From the IMG/VR virus record IMGVR_UViG_3300032296_001640, positions 1-26,673 of that record: a DNA stretch of 26,673 bases; one strand, 5' to 3'. Position 1 is the stretch's first letter. Each line of letters starts with the position of its first letter. This DNA comes from a virus. A program made the translations under genes and the position numbers. Below, in pieces: positions 7,788 to 15,102 of the stretch. The notes beneath the pieces were generated by a model. It saw nothing but the letters and a program-made list of their open reading frames with translations, was not told where the DNA came from and searched no databases.

Positions 7788-9653
7788 TTAGCAACCGCTA
7801 CCAGAGTAGACATTTATAGTTATTGTGCCGTTATATCCTGGGAATGTTAATCCTTGTTTTGCCATTATAGCATAAACACCTACACCAGTTGTCAAGTTGT
7901 AAGGATTCCAAACAAGATTAGCGAATTGCATTGTAGTCACGCTGCCATCTATCAACCAATCCCATCCATTGAATCCAGGTGCAGTTGCATACCTACCAAA
8001 TGAGAAGCTTATCAACCCCGTCATTGGTGCGCTAAATGTTACCTCAACTCTATATGTTTGTCCAGTTATCAAACCATCAGGGTCATCAACCAAATGGTTA
8101 AGGTTGTAAAATTTCGCATAGTATTTAGCACCTGCATTTATACCCCATTGTGTTCCTTGAAACACAACTGGAAATGCACCTGGAGTGGGTGAAATATCGG
8201 TTAACTTACTTACTGCAACTGCATCAACTGTTGGCACTAATGTGCAAGGGTCAGGGTTAGGTAATGGGAATTCAGATAAAGGAACGTTTATAGTATCGTA
8301 TTCATTTGCCAATTGTAGACGCAATGTCTGATTGTACTTTTTAAAATTGCGCTCACGCTTCATCAAATAGTTAGTGTCCTCCACAACAACTGGCAAGATG
8401 TTGTATCCATCTACGTTGTCATCCACCATCCACACTGATTTTGAATAGAATAAATCCTTCATCCATTTGAATTCAGATTCCGTTATCCAATCACTTGTTA
8501 AGTTAATAAATGTCTTAACTATTGGCTCACGCTCATTGATTGACCTTGAATAGTTTTTGGTATCAAATGGTGTTTCAACATTGGCCGTGTTATAGTTGCC
8601 TAAATAAGTCTTGTACCTTTTCTTTTCAACGTCAATTGAACGCTCATTCTTTTTGATAAAAGAGTAACTATCCCAACCACCCATCTGATTAAGCCAATAA
8701 ACGTGAACTGGATTGTACTTACAATCTTCATCAACATAAAATCCATATTTGGCAGTTATTTCAGTTCCTTCATCGTCAATTCCAACAACAGTCCAAAATA
8801 CAGTATCATCAGCTTGTGCTTGTGTGATGAATTCACCACCTATTAAGTTTTTTAAACCTACTGGAATATGAATTAACCCACCTTCCAAAAATTCCATTTC
8901 AATATCAAATGTCAAAAAATCATCATAGGTATTATCATATAATGTATATCTAAAATTAGTAATTGTGGCATACGGATAATTTTGATTTATGTACGTGCCA
9001 TCATCAGCAATCCAAGAAAGAATTTTATATGCGCTATCTTGCGTACCCAATACATTTGACCTTGAGATGCGTTGCCAATTGATTACCTCATTTTGAAGGG
9101 ATGCAGGAATATTGATTCGAGTGGCAACCGTTTCAGCATTGAATCCAATAGTGTTATCGTAGCATTGAGAAAGTGCAATGGGTTTGGTATCATTTGTACC
9201 CATTACCAAGTAATTGCTCTTGCCCTTTCCGTACACGCACATTAAATTATATGCAACTAAAACAGATGGGTCTTCAGTAAACACACCCGCCACATCATAG
9301 CCTTCGTACAATTCAATGGTGAAGTTGTTTACTAAATTATCATTGATTACAAATGCATCAGTAATCTGAATTATCACATCGTCACTATCGGGCAATGTCA
9401 CATCAGTTCTGACAAGTTGGTTGAAGATTGTCTTTGCATTGAATACACCACTACCCACCGCATTAGGTGCTATATAAAATTTATATGACTCATTTGTAGT
9501 CATATCAGTTATCTCAACTATGTATTTGAAACCTGGATTAGCAAATTGATCTGATGTCATTGTAAATGAAACATCATTGTTGCTAAAACACATTCCAGTA
9601 AATGCGTCAATTCCTTGCGCTGAAAGTCCTTTAACCGCTGTATTAAATGCCAT
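7788..9653 (-). CDS. Putative distal tail / receptor-contact structural protein
   Basis: A 621-residue soluble protein, predominantly beta-rich. It contains VHVYWLNQMGGWDSYSF and a following KNERSIDVEKKRYKTY block near residues 320-350. A segment WITESEFKWMKDLFYSKSVWM follows at about 400-420. This pattern recurs in tail-associated proteins of Bacteroidota phages, from memory. After a Pro-rich linker (SEFPLPNPDPC, about 465-475) the last 145 residues form a separate beta-sandwich-like domain with Gly and Trp, reminiscent of carbohydrate-binding or adhesin domains. Translation is probably coupled to the upstream gp10-like gene (3 bases apart). It likely forms part of the tail tip; receptor contact by the C-terminal domain is a guess. 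Confidence 0.6.
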   Translation of the reverse strand: MAFNTAVKGLSAQGIDAFTGMCFSNNDVSFTMTSDQFANPGFKYIVEITDMTTNESYKFYIAPNAVGSGVFNAKTIFNQLVRTDVTLPDSDDVIIQITDAFVINDNLVNNFTIELYEGYDVAGVFTEDPSVLVAYNLMCVYGKGKSNYLVMGTNDTKPIALSQCYDNTIGFNAETVATRINIPASLQNEVINWQRISRSNVLGTQDSAYKILSWIADDGTYINQNYPYATITNFRYTLYDNTYDDFLTFDIEMEFLEGGLIHIPVGLKNLIGGEFITQAQADDTVFWTVVGIDDEGTEITAKYGFYVDEDCKYNPVHVYWLNQMGGWDSYSFIKKNERSIDVEKKRYKTYLGNYNTANVETPFDTKNYSRSINEREPIVKTFINLTSDWITESEFKWMKDLFYSKSVWMVDDNVDGYNILPVVVEDTNYLMKRERNFKKYNQTLRLQLANEYDTINVPLSEFPLPNPDPCTLVPTVDAVAVSKLTDISPTPGAFPVVFQGTQWGINAGAKYYAKFYNLNHLVDDPDGLITGQTYRVEVTFSAPMTGLISFSFGRYATAPGFNGWDWLIDGSVTTMQFANLVWNPYNLTTGVGVYAIMAKQGLTFPGYNGTITINVYSGSGC

Positions 9654-9656
9654 ATC

Positions 9657-10196
9657 TTATACCTTTATTGTTCCTGCTAAATTTTCTTCGATTGCTATTG
9701 TGATTTCGCTTTTCAAAACCTCAATGAATTTGTCATTAAAATCAACCAACGTTTCATTGACTGCATCCCGATAGTAAAATAGGGGTTTGATTCCCCTTCT
9801 ACCAATTGACATACTGATATTGTATGCAATTGCCTCCATTGCGTTTTCTCTCGCCTTTGGTGTTTTGAACTTTTTAAATGAGCCATTCTCATTGCGTGGT
9901 GAAATCTTTTTAATTTTCATCCATTGCAAGATTGCATCCGTTGGAGGTCTGCGACCTGGCTTCCTTCCTTCCTCTACATAGTAGGCATAATCCGCTGCTT
10001 TGCCCTTCGCAAAAAAATCAATGCGCTTATATCTATTGTCGTAACGAAATGCTAACGACTTGCGTAACGTATCAGATGCAACTGCTCTCCTTTTCTTTCC
10101 ATTCACAGTTCGATAAACGCCAAGGTTGAGCATTGCCTTTTCGACAACCTCTTGACCAAACTCATTCATTAATTGTGTGAGTGGATTAGATGCCAT
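9657..10196 (-). CDS. gp10-like tail completion / neck protein
   Basis: A 179-residue basic protein. Residues 60-95 contain AADYAYYVEEGRKPGRRPPTD followed by AILQWMKIKKI, the 'YA.yvE.GrkPG..P' pattern of HK97 gp10-type and related tail completion proteins. These form a ring between head connector and tail tube. A long amphipathic helix closes the C-terminus (FIEVLKSEITIAIEENL). Length fits the family, which is usually 120-180 residues. It overlaps the preceding 65-residue gene by 11 bases. Its placement among tail genes, well before the head genes, fits a connector at the tail terminus. Confidence 0.65.
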   Translation of the reverse strand: MASNPLTQLMNEFGQEVVEKAMLNLGVYRTVNGKKRRAVASDTLRKSLAFRYDNRYKRIDFFAKGKAADYAYYVEEGRKPGRRPPTDAILQWMKIKKISPRNENGSFKKFKTPKARENAMEAIAYNISMSIGRRGIKPLFYYRDAVNETLVDFNDKFIEVLKSEITIAIEENLAGTIKV

Positions 10197-10383
10197 TGAT
10201 GAATTTTAAAAATGCCGTATTACTATCTGCTATAAGTAGGTCAACAAAGACTTCAACTCCTTTCACCTCCAATGCATTTCTGAAATCAATGTAGTCATCG
10301 CTCATATCCCAACCAAAAAAGATATTGTGATTTAAGACCTCCAATATTTGAACGTCACCTTGTGTTGTTATTGTGTATCTCAT
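10186..10383 (-). CDS. Small hypothetical protein in the tail operon
   Basis: A 65-residue acidic protein (MRYTITTQGDVQILEV...), no membrane segment, no recognised motif. Its ATG overlaps the stop codon of the fibre gene (ATGA) and its end overlaps the gp10-like gene by 11 bases. This tight packing supports a real, translationally coupled gene. It may be a small tail or connector component; nothing in the sequence decides this. Confidence 0.6.
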   Translation of the reverse strand: MRYTITTQGDVQILEVLNHNIFFGWDMSDDYIDFRNALEVKGVEVFVDLLIADSNTAFLKFINGI

Positions 10384-11822
10384 ATTTCCAAAACTATTGA
10401 AACCCCAATTATAGCACCGCTTCCAGTACTCGCATTATTTGTTATTTTAATTCCAATAAAATCACCTGCTACAACTGAAAGAGTTGTTGTGGTATTTGAA
10501 AATACACCACTCAATGATCCTGCTGCAACTGTTATTACAAATGCTGAATCAACCCCACTTTTTCTGATAGTGTACACCAAACTGCCAGTTGCGGGTTGGT
10601 TACCATTATTAACGTAAAAGTTCTTCAAAGTCCCTGCAATAGGCATCAAATTTCTTCTTTGGAATTCAGATACAAATGCTACTGGAGCGCCGATAAAAAA
10701 ACAACCATAAGTTGTCGCTCCTGCTGCTACTGTCGTACCCAATAAATTACCACTCAAGATGGATTGCGCTACTGATAATTTAGAATTCAATTGCGTTTGA
10801 ATAGCTGAAGTCACACCACTTACATAACCAAGTTCAGTATCAGTTACTGAAGATATAGCTATCTTTCCACTTGCATTTGAAATTAAGGCTCTTGATGCAG
10901 TTAAGTTACTTGATGTGATTGTTGTTGCAGCTCCAGTTATTGTATCTTGTTTAGTTGATAGCACATTGCTATTTTCCCAAAGAGAATTTGATGAGTTGTA
11001 TTTTAAGATGTCATCATTTGCAACTGATGTGATTTTGACATTGTGCAACTCTTGCAATTCATAACCATTTTGAACTCTCACATACATACGACCAGCTGCT
11101 CCTGCGCTTGCCGTTGTGCAAAATCCAAGATACACCAAATGATTAGGAGCAGTTGGTTTGACATTTGTAATTGTTCCTGCCGTTGCTCCTAAATAGATAG
11201 CATCTCCATCTGCAAAAGTTGAAGTAGGTAATGTGCTTAATCCATCAAGTAACCCATTGACGATTATTAACCCCTTTTGGTTAGCAGCTATTGAAGCTGA
11301 CACTACCAATCCAACGGTTTGAGCAGATGTCGCATCTGTTGAGTTAGATGCAAGCTTCACAGTCAATCGGTCACCTTGTCCACCAAATGCGTAGACTGGT
11401 TGTCCTCTTGTAATTGTAACGGAATCAGCATTGGTTACATATGCAAGCAATGTGTTTGGTGCAGTTCCAATTACTTGAAACCCATTCATTCCCGTGTTGT
11501 AAATGCAGAACATTTCAGCACCATCAATGATGTCACCACCAATCAATAAGCCGTTATTGTTTCGATACAAATCTTTCGCTCCAAGCGAATTGATATTTAA
11601 GGTGCATCCAGTTGTATTGCCAATAGCAAATCTAATTAGATAGGCATCACCATCGTTATAGGCAGTCACACCTCCTATGGTTGTCGTGTAAGTATCAGTG
11701 CCTGAAGTTGTTCCCTTTGGAATACCACTACCGCCTCCAGGTATTGTTTTCCACGTGTTATCAGCTGCCAAATAATCGGTTGTCGCTGATGGGTTATTGG
11801 TTGTCCATTGTAGCTTCTTCAT
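10380..11822 (-). CDS. Tail fibre-like protein
   Basis: A 480-residue protein rich in Thr, Ser, Gly and Asn with short beta repeats, typical of trimeric fibres. Residues about 318-345 read ASGKIAISSVTDTELGYVSG followed by VTSAIQTQLNSK, a signature widely seen in phage tail fibres and appendages just before the distal domain. The last 110 residues form a compact beta domain (ATTYGCFFIG...GDFIGIKITNN) that could be a receptor-binding head. The N-terminal part starts MKKLQWTTNNPSATTDYLAADNTWK, like the structural 'stalk' repeats of Bacteroidota fibres. It begins at the stop codon of the preceding gene. Receptor binding is inferred. No variable-repeat pair or reverse transcriptase suggests diversification within this window. 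Confidence 0.7.
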   Translation of the reverse strand: MKKLQWTTNNPSATTDYLAADNTWKTIPGGGSGIPKGTTSGTDTYTTTIGGVTAYNDGDAYLIRFAIGNTTGCTLNINSLGAKDLYRNNNGLLIGGDIIDGAEMFCIYNTGMNGFQVIGTAPNTLLAYVTNADSVTITRGQPVYAFGGQGDRLTVKLASNSTDATSAQTVGLVVSASIAANQKGLIIVNGLLDGLSTLPTSTFADGDAIYLGATAGTITNVKPTAPNHLVYLGFCTTASAGAAGRMYVRVQNGYELQELHNVKITSVANDDILKYNSSNSLWENSNVLSTKQDTITGAATTITSSNLTASRALISNASGKIAISSVTDTELGYVSGVTSAIQTQLNSKLSVAQSILSGNLLGTTVAAGATTYGCFFIGAPVAFVSEFQRRNLMPIAGTLKNFYVNNGNQPATGSLVYTIRKSGVDSAFVITVAAGSLSGVFSNTTTTLSVVAGDFIGIKITNNASTGSGAIIGVSIVLEI

Positions 11823-12610
11823 TAATCACGAATTACATCCAAAGTCAATTCACCTCCTGCACATAAAGTATTGGCAACCTCAATCGGCATTTCGCATCTT
11901 ATCCTACCATCTCCATTGTCGTAATACGTTCCGTAATTTGACCAACAATAACAGACTTCAGGATTTTCACAAGATGGATTAGTGCCAGGATTAGTATTGA
12001 ACAAAGCCACCAAATCAGTGATGTTGTCTTCTCCACCTCCGCTATAACATACCGCCACTTGTTCACCATCGCATAAGTAACGGATGGAGTTGTATACTGG
12101 ATAAGCTTCAAAATCTACAACTTGCGAATAAACATTAATTGTTTGACCAGTATATGGTATATCACAAGCGTTCCACAAATAATCAACTGTGATATCAATG
12201 GACAATTGCACACCAGTTAAGACGTGGCTAAACTCCTCAATGAATGGTTGTGCTGAAATTGGTTTACCCAATACAACTGATTCATCGAAGATGCTACCGT
12301 TCTCCAACATCGCAACAAAGTCCCCTGCCAATTGAATACACTCGCTCATTGATTGCCTTTGATATTCAGTCTTTAACTCCTTATCACGTGGTATGTCGGA
12401 AAAATAGACATCCCACGAATAGGTTAATGATCCCGCATCAAATGAAAATGAGGTAGGGGTGACGTGCATCCAAGGCCATTCACCCTCCTTTTCCAAATCA
12501 GCTTGAGATATTTGGCCGTGTGTAAAACGTCTTATCAATGCGTGACTATTCGCAAATTGCTCGAACTTGCCAATGACAACGTTGTATGTGTAAAGAGATG
12601 AATCGCTCAT
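11822..12610 (-). CDS. Putative virion structural protein after the chaperone gene
   Basis: A 262-residue protein with a beta-rich N-terminal half (SFSFDAGSLTYSWDVYFSDIP) and a Cys-rich C-terminal half (NPGTNPSCENPEVCYCWSNY and two further Cys). It contains the helical segment RQSMSECIQLAGDFVAMLEN. Its ATG lies 14 bases after the stop of the frameshifted chaperone product, and its stop overlaps the fibre start. Position suggests a tail component. No specific family could be assigned, although similar proteins sit at this place in other Bacteroidota phages. Whether the Cys residues bind metal or form disulfides is unknown. Confidence 0.55.
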   Translation of the reverse strand: MSDSSLYTYNVVIGKFEQFANSHALIRRFTHGQISQADLEKEGEWPWMHVTPTSFSFDAGSLTYSWDVYFSDIPRDKELKTEYQRQSMSECIQLAGDFVAMLENGSIFDESVVLGKPISAQPFIEEFSHVLTGVQLSIDITVDYLWNACDIPYTGQTINVYSQVVDFEAYPVYNSIRYLCDGEQVAVCYSGGGEDNITDLVALFNTNPGTNPSCENPEVCYCWSNYGTYYDNGDGRIRCEMPIEVANTLCAGGELTLDVIRD

Positions 12611-12624
12611 ATAGTTAAGTAGCT

Positions 12625-13370
12625 TTAGTGGTTCTTTTTAGTCAGCAATTGTTTCTGAAAATTAAAATAATCAATGCGATAACTCAAATGTGCAAAAATG
12701 GTTGAAGCTTGGGTGCTTGTAATAGCATCGAATTTAGTAACATCTCTATCGGCTAATTCTTCGATGACGTGAAACCATCCGTATTTATTTGAGAGTTCTG
12801 AAGTTGCAACTCCTGCTCCATCATCTCCATCGCCATCTTCAGATTCGTCATCACTTGTGAATCCAAATACTGAAGCGAAGTGTTCACCAATTCTCTTTCG
12901 ATAGTCGAAAAAAAAACCAATGCTCCATTGGCAATTGCCAAAGGCATCTCGTTAAAGTCCTCTGCATTTTTGAGATGTGCTGAAGTGTACGGTTCTATTC
13001 CGTACTTATTCCCCAACTGATTTGAGATAGGTCTATAAAGGATGGCAAGTATCTTATTAAGATTTTTTGGAAAGTCTTTGCAGTTGGAATCCAAGTCAAG
13101 CCACTCACCAAAGCTAATGGCGTTAATGTCGGGTACAAATCCGTAGTCCTTCCATCTGTTTTGCTTGTTGGCTTGCGGCTGCTCAATGACTGACTTAAAT
13201 GCATTTATTGCATTTTGCAATTGATCAGGTGCTAACTGCCTGACAAAGTCTTTTGACTGTCCGAGAATAGCGGACACTTGCCCTATTTCATTCCCCTCAT
13301 TTAAAATGAAGTCAACGTACTGCTTCACCGTTATGGTGTTATAGTCAAGTGATACTTTTATCTTATTCAT
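12625..13370 (-). CDS. Tail assembly chaperone, long -1 frameshift product
   Basis: Ribosomes that slip back one base on the nine-T run (12916-12908 on the minus strand) leave the short frame after codon GTT TTT TTT and continue as FDYRKRIGEHFASVFGF. They read through an acidic linker (SDDESEDGDGDDGAG) and then YGWFHVIEELADRDVTKFDA to a TAA at 12625. The result is a 248-residue protein: 154 shared residues plus 94 from the new frame. The second frame stays open across the short product's stop, fills the apparent gap up to the next gene at 12610, and looks like a real globular C-terminal domain. This is the gpG/gpGT arrangement of siphovirus tail chaperones, in which the long form recruits the tape measure protein and the short form coats it. 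Confidence 0.8.
12753..13370 (-). CDS. Tail assembly chaperone, short form
   Basis: A 205-residue helical protein (MNKIKVSLDYNTITVKQYVD...) made without frameshifting. Its later part (WLDLDSNCKDFPKNLNKILAILYRP, then MPLAIANGALVFF) resembles tail chaperone proteins of Bacteroidota phages. After the slippery run the zero frame ends with STIERELVN... and a Met/Glu-rich helix (MAMEMMEQELQLQ). The open frame extends upstream to TTG (13391), but ATG at 13370, overlapping the previous gene's stop (ATGAATAA), is the better start. Tail chaperones are found just before tape measure genes; here fibre and tip genes are inserted between, which is unusual. Confidence 0.75.
   Translation of the reverse strand: MNKIKVSLDYNTITVKQYVDFILNEGNEIGQVSAILGQSKDFVRQLAPDQLQNAINAFKSVIEQPQANKQNRWKDYGFVPDINAISFGEWLDLDSNCKDFPKNLNKILAILYRPISNQLGNKYGIEPYTSAHLKNAEDFNEMPLAIANGALVFFSTIERELVNTSLQYLDSQVMTNLKMAMEMMEQELQLQNSQINTDGFTSSKN
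12896..12916 (-). other. Programmed -1 frameshift site with hairpin
   Basis: On the minus strand the sequence GG followed by nine T occurs in the codon phase GTT TTT TTT T, allowing both tRNAs to slip back one base. Directly overlapping its 3' end is a perfect 6-bp inverted repeat TTTCGA-CTA-TCGAAA (12910-12896). A slippery homopolymer with an adjacent stem is the usual layout of phage -1 frameshift signals. The reading frames before and after support its use. Confidence 0.75.
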
Positions 13371-13524
13371 CTTTAGCAAGGTCTTTGGCAATTAACTTTA
13401 TCCATTCATCGAATAGGTCAACAACATCAACCTTTGAAAGTCGTTTGCGTTGTCCTGGTTCTTTGAGCCACATACCAAATAGTATTGCCATCGTATACGT
13501 GTGCTTGATTTCTTGCTCTGTCAT
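13363..13524 (-). CDS. Small hypothetical protein before the tail chaperone
   Basis: A 53-residue protein starting MTEQEIKHTYTMAILFGMWL and ending VVDLFDEWIKLIAKDLAKDE. It looks helical and amphipathic. It starts directly next to the stop of the 73-residue gene and ends inside the chaperone start (ATGAATAA), so it fills exactly the space between two well-supported genes. This tight fit is the main evidence. Function unknown. Confidence 0.65.
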   Translation of the reverse strand: MTEQEIKHTYTMAILFGMWLKEPGQRKRLSKVDVVDLFDEWIKLIAKDLAKDE

Positions 13525-13746
13525 CTAATCTAATTTAATTTGATTTTCATTTATGATTTCGTAAAAACGTGTACGGAATTTATCCACACCTTCGAGTTCT
13601 TCGGATGGAAGATTTTGAGAGTTGTACTTTACCCAACTGCGCAGCTCCTGCTCCAACTCCCAAAACGTAACCCATAGTTTTCTTGATTGTTGGAACATTT
13701 GAAGTTCCTCATTGTCTTCCTCTGTGAATTCGTATATGACCTTCAT
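13525..13746 (-). CDS. Conserved small phage protein, function unknown
   Basis: A 73-residue acidic, helical protein. The motif ELEQELRSWVKYN followed by FRTRFYEIINENQI resembles small proteins found in many phages with a conserved 'LRs.vKY...iR.efyeIL' pattern; their function is not established. It overlaps the upstream gene at ATGA (13743-13746) and is part of a run of four tightly packed short genes before the tail genes. A role in head-tail joining or DNA handling cannot be told from sequence. Confidence 0.65.
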   Translation of the reverse strand: MKVIYEFTEEDNEELQMFQQSRKLWVTFWELEQELRSWVKYNSQNLPSEELEGVDKFRTRFYEIINENQIKLD

Positions 13747-13967
13747 AACTTTTGCAGTTCTAATTTAACAAGCTTATACCAATCATAAAAATCCTGCTCA
13801 TCTCCTTCGCTCATTGTGGGGATATCCAAAGTTAAAATGATATTGATATGGTGCATTGCACAGTTAACCGCACGTGCATAAACACTACCTTCGTCTTCAG
13901 ACATCTTTGACCTTACCATAGGCTTAAAGCTTCTGACTAATTCAGCAGCGTATTCTTTTGGCTTCAT
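13743..13967 (-). CDS. Conserved small hypothetical protein
   Basis: A 74-residue protein (MKPKEYAAELVRSFKPMV...) with the pattern 'ELV..F' then ARAVNCAMHHINIILTLD and a C-terminal DWYKLVKLELQKL. Short proteins with this plan are frequent near terminase and head genes of Bacteroidota phages. Start and stop overlap both neighbours by four bases (ATGA), implying coupled translation. No catalytic or metal-binding motif is visible. Confidence 0.65.
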   Translation of the reverse strand: MKPKEYAAELVRSFKPMVRSKMSEDEGSVYARAVNCAMHHINIILTLDIPTMSEGDEQDFYDWYKLVKLELQKL

Positions 13968-14254
13968 AACTTATCCGATATGATTATTTGCACTGGCGCA
14001 TCTGCATCGCCAACGATGGTGTTTCTCGCTTGTTTTGGTTTGAAGTATTCCAAAGTCTTGAGGTAAAGTTCAGACGCTATCATCTTGTCCTCATCATTAC
14101 GAGAGTTCCACAACTTGTCCATAAAGTCATTGAACTGCTCAGCTTGTTGACCAGTAATTGATTCGCCCAATGCCTCCCATTGCAAAGTCTTTTGACCTTT
14201 AGCACCTTGAGGTTTACCGTTTGGATTACCCGATTTTCCTTTTTCAAATGGCAT
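13964..14254 (-). CDS. DUF5681-like / small-terminase-like protein
   Basis: A 96-residue protein with the basic N-terminus FEKGKSGNPNGKPQGAKG, the 'f.kGqSGNP.GRP' signature of DUF5681 proteins that are often encoded next to terminases and may bind DNA. The rest is helical (ITGQQAEQFNDFMDKLWNS, MIASELYLKTLEYFKP). A small terminase subunit role is plausible because no other candidate is seen. However, the large subunit is encoded 7 kb away on the other strand. The C-terminus ends PVQIIISDKL. It overlaps the next gene by four bases. Confidence 0.55.
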   Translation of the reverse strand: MPFEKGKSGNPNGKPQGAKGQKTLQWEALGESITGQQAEQFNDFMDKLWNSRNDEDKMIASELYLKTLEYFKPKQARNTIVGDADAPVQIIISDKL

Positions 14255-14277
14255 ATGCGATTGAATTTTATTGATAC

Positions 14278-14634
14278 TTACAATTCCAATTTACTCTTAA
14301 AGTGATTAATTAACTGCTCCATCTTATGGTCATAGTATTTAGTAAAGGTAAGGAAACCTTCCTTATCTGCTTCCCATAGCTTGTAGAGAATGTTTCTAAG
14401 TCTTTGACCATTACTCTTTCGCTCTATCTCAAAGTCCGCTTTAAGGTCGTTCAAGATATCCCTTTCATTAGTAGCAAACTCCTCCTCTTTTATCGCGCAA
14501 TAGACGAATGAATTTTGAAGGCTGAATAGTTGACCTGCAGTAGCTGGAGTTAATTCATTAGTGCCTATCACAATGGCTGTAGTTTTGTCCTTGCGACTTT
14601 TGATTGATTCGATTTGAGCGGGTAGAATTATCAT
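14278..14634 (-). CDS. Conserved phage protein of unknown function
   Basis: A 118-residue protein. The N-terminus is beta-type (MIILPAQIESIKSRKDKTT, AIVIGTNELTPATAGQLFSL), followed by GQRLRNILYKLWEADKEGF and a terminal helix YDHKMEQLINHFKSKL. Proteins with this 'sqRLR.vLy.lWe...F..fY..kme..I.h.KskL' pattern are common in Bacteroidota prophages near the DUF5681 gene. No activity is known to me. It is the first gene after the large gene-free region and could be the first gene of the late transcript; a -7-like box sits just before its ATG. Confidence 0.65.
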   Translation of the reverse strand: MIILPAQIESIKSRKDKTTAIVIGTNELTPATAGQLFSLQNSFVYCAIKEEEFATNERDILNDLKADFEIERKSNGQRLRNILYKLWEADKEGFLTFTKYYDHKMEQLINHFKSKLEL

Positions 14635-14638
14635 ATAT

Positions 14639-14646
14639 CAAAGTTA
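14639..14646 (-). promoter_or_regulatory. TAnnTTTG -7 box before the late gene cluster
   Basis: The minus strand reads TAACTTTG, ending 4 bases before the ATG at 14634. It matches the Bacteroidota -7 consensus, but no TTG/TTTG box is found 17-23 bases upstream. It could be a late promoter that uses the phage sigma-like factor and yields a nearly leaderless transcript. An alternating TA tract lies at about 14682-14697. Confidence 0.35.
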
Positions 14647-14728
14647 CTAATTTTTTTAAGATAAGACCTAATTATTAATAGTTATATATATATATAAAGT
14701 AATTAATCTAGAGAATAGATCCTGAACC

Positions 14729-14781
14729 AAAAGGGAATGAGAATATCCTACTGACTTTTATATCAGTTATCACTCCCTTTT
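14729..14781 (-). terminator. Long bidirectional hairpin terminator
   Basis: AAAAGGGAATGA (14729-14740) pairs with TCACTCCCTTTT (14770-14781), 11 of 12 positions. An inner stem ACTGA/TCAGT (14750-14754, 14763-14767) stacks above it. Each strand ends the stem in CCCTTTT. On the minus strand it would close the candidate RNA gene that starts near 15065. Confidence 0.6.
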
Positions 14782-15065
14782 AATGATTAAGACAATCAAT
14801 CTGTCGAATGAGTCCCTCACCTTCAAGTTTCAAAGTGTCACCGATGACCTTTGACCTGGACACTACTTTAACACGATTCTCGGCTCGTGTGATGGTCTTG
14901 CGGCTTTGTCCTTAATGCTACCGCTGCGCTTTGCCATCATCCCCTTGTAACGCTACTCCTTTTACCCAAGCGTATTTACACCGCCAATAAAAAGAAAATC
15001 CCCCAATCATTATAACTGTTCAGAGCTAAAATGAAAGGGGGAATACCTAAAGCTTCTGAACACTA
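14782..15065 (-). ncRNA. Candidate structured non-coding RNA (unknown class)
   Basis: The gap 14635-15102 is the only gene-free stretch over 300 bp and is richer in G+C than neighbouring genes (about half at 14881-14940). Stems visible by eye: an interleaved pair TCCCCC/GGGGGA (14999-15004, 15037-15042) and TGTTCAGA/TCTGAACA (15017-15024, 15055-15062), giving a compact pseudoknot; ACGCT/AGCGT (14950-14954, 14969-14973); GCGG/CCGC (14900-14903, 14921-14924) inside GATGG/CCATC (14891-14895, 14934-14938); ACACGA/TCGTGT (14871-14876, 14885-14890); and a 10-bp stem at 14830-14854 with one bulge. A TAnnTTTG box precedes it and a hairpin terminator follows on the minus strand. Strand and function are inferred. 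No known RNA family (tmRNA, RNase P, SRP) was recognised. Confidence 0.45.
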
Positions 15066-15073
15066 CAAAGATA
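15066..15073 (-). promoter_or_regulatory. TAnnTTTG -7 box before the candidate RNA
   Basis: The minus strand reads TATCTTTG, an exact -7 consensus match, directly upstream of the pseudoknot (15062-14999). No clear -33 box lies at the usual distance. Its place at the 5' end of the structured stretch favours minus-strand transcription. Confidence 0.4.
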
Positions 15074-15102
15074 GTAATTCAGTGCAATGGTTGCTTATAA
15101 AG

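Noticed and set aside
10380-11822. Possible diversity-generating target in the tail fibre gene.
   Set aside because: No reverse transcriptase or template repeat in the window and no adenine-biased variable region was seen.
13580-13588. TTATCCACA, an exact match to the E. coli DnaA box.
   Set aside because: It is a single copy inside a coding gene (codons for VDK) with no cluster of similar boxes, so it is more likely chance than an origin.
14682-14697. Alternating TA tract that could be a DNA-unwinding element.
   Set aside because: Short, low complexity, no iterons or clustered DnaA boxes nearby; AT-rich phage DNA produces such tracts often.
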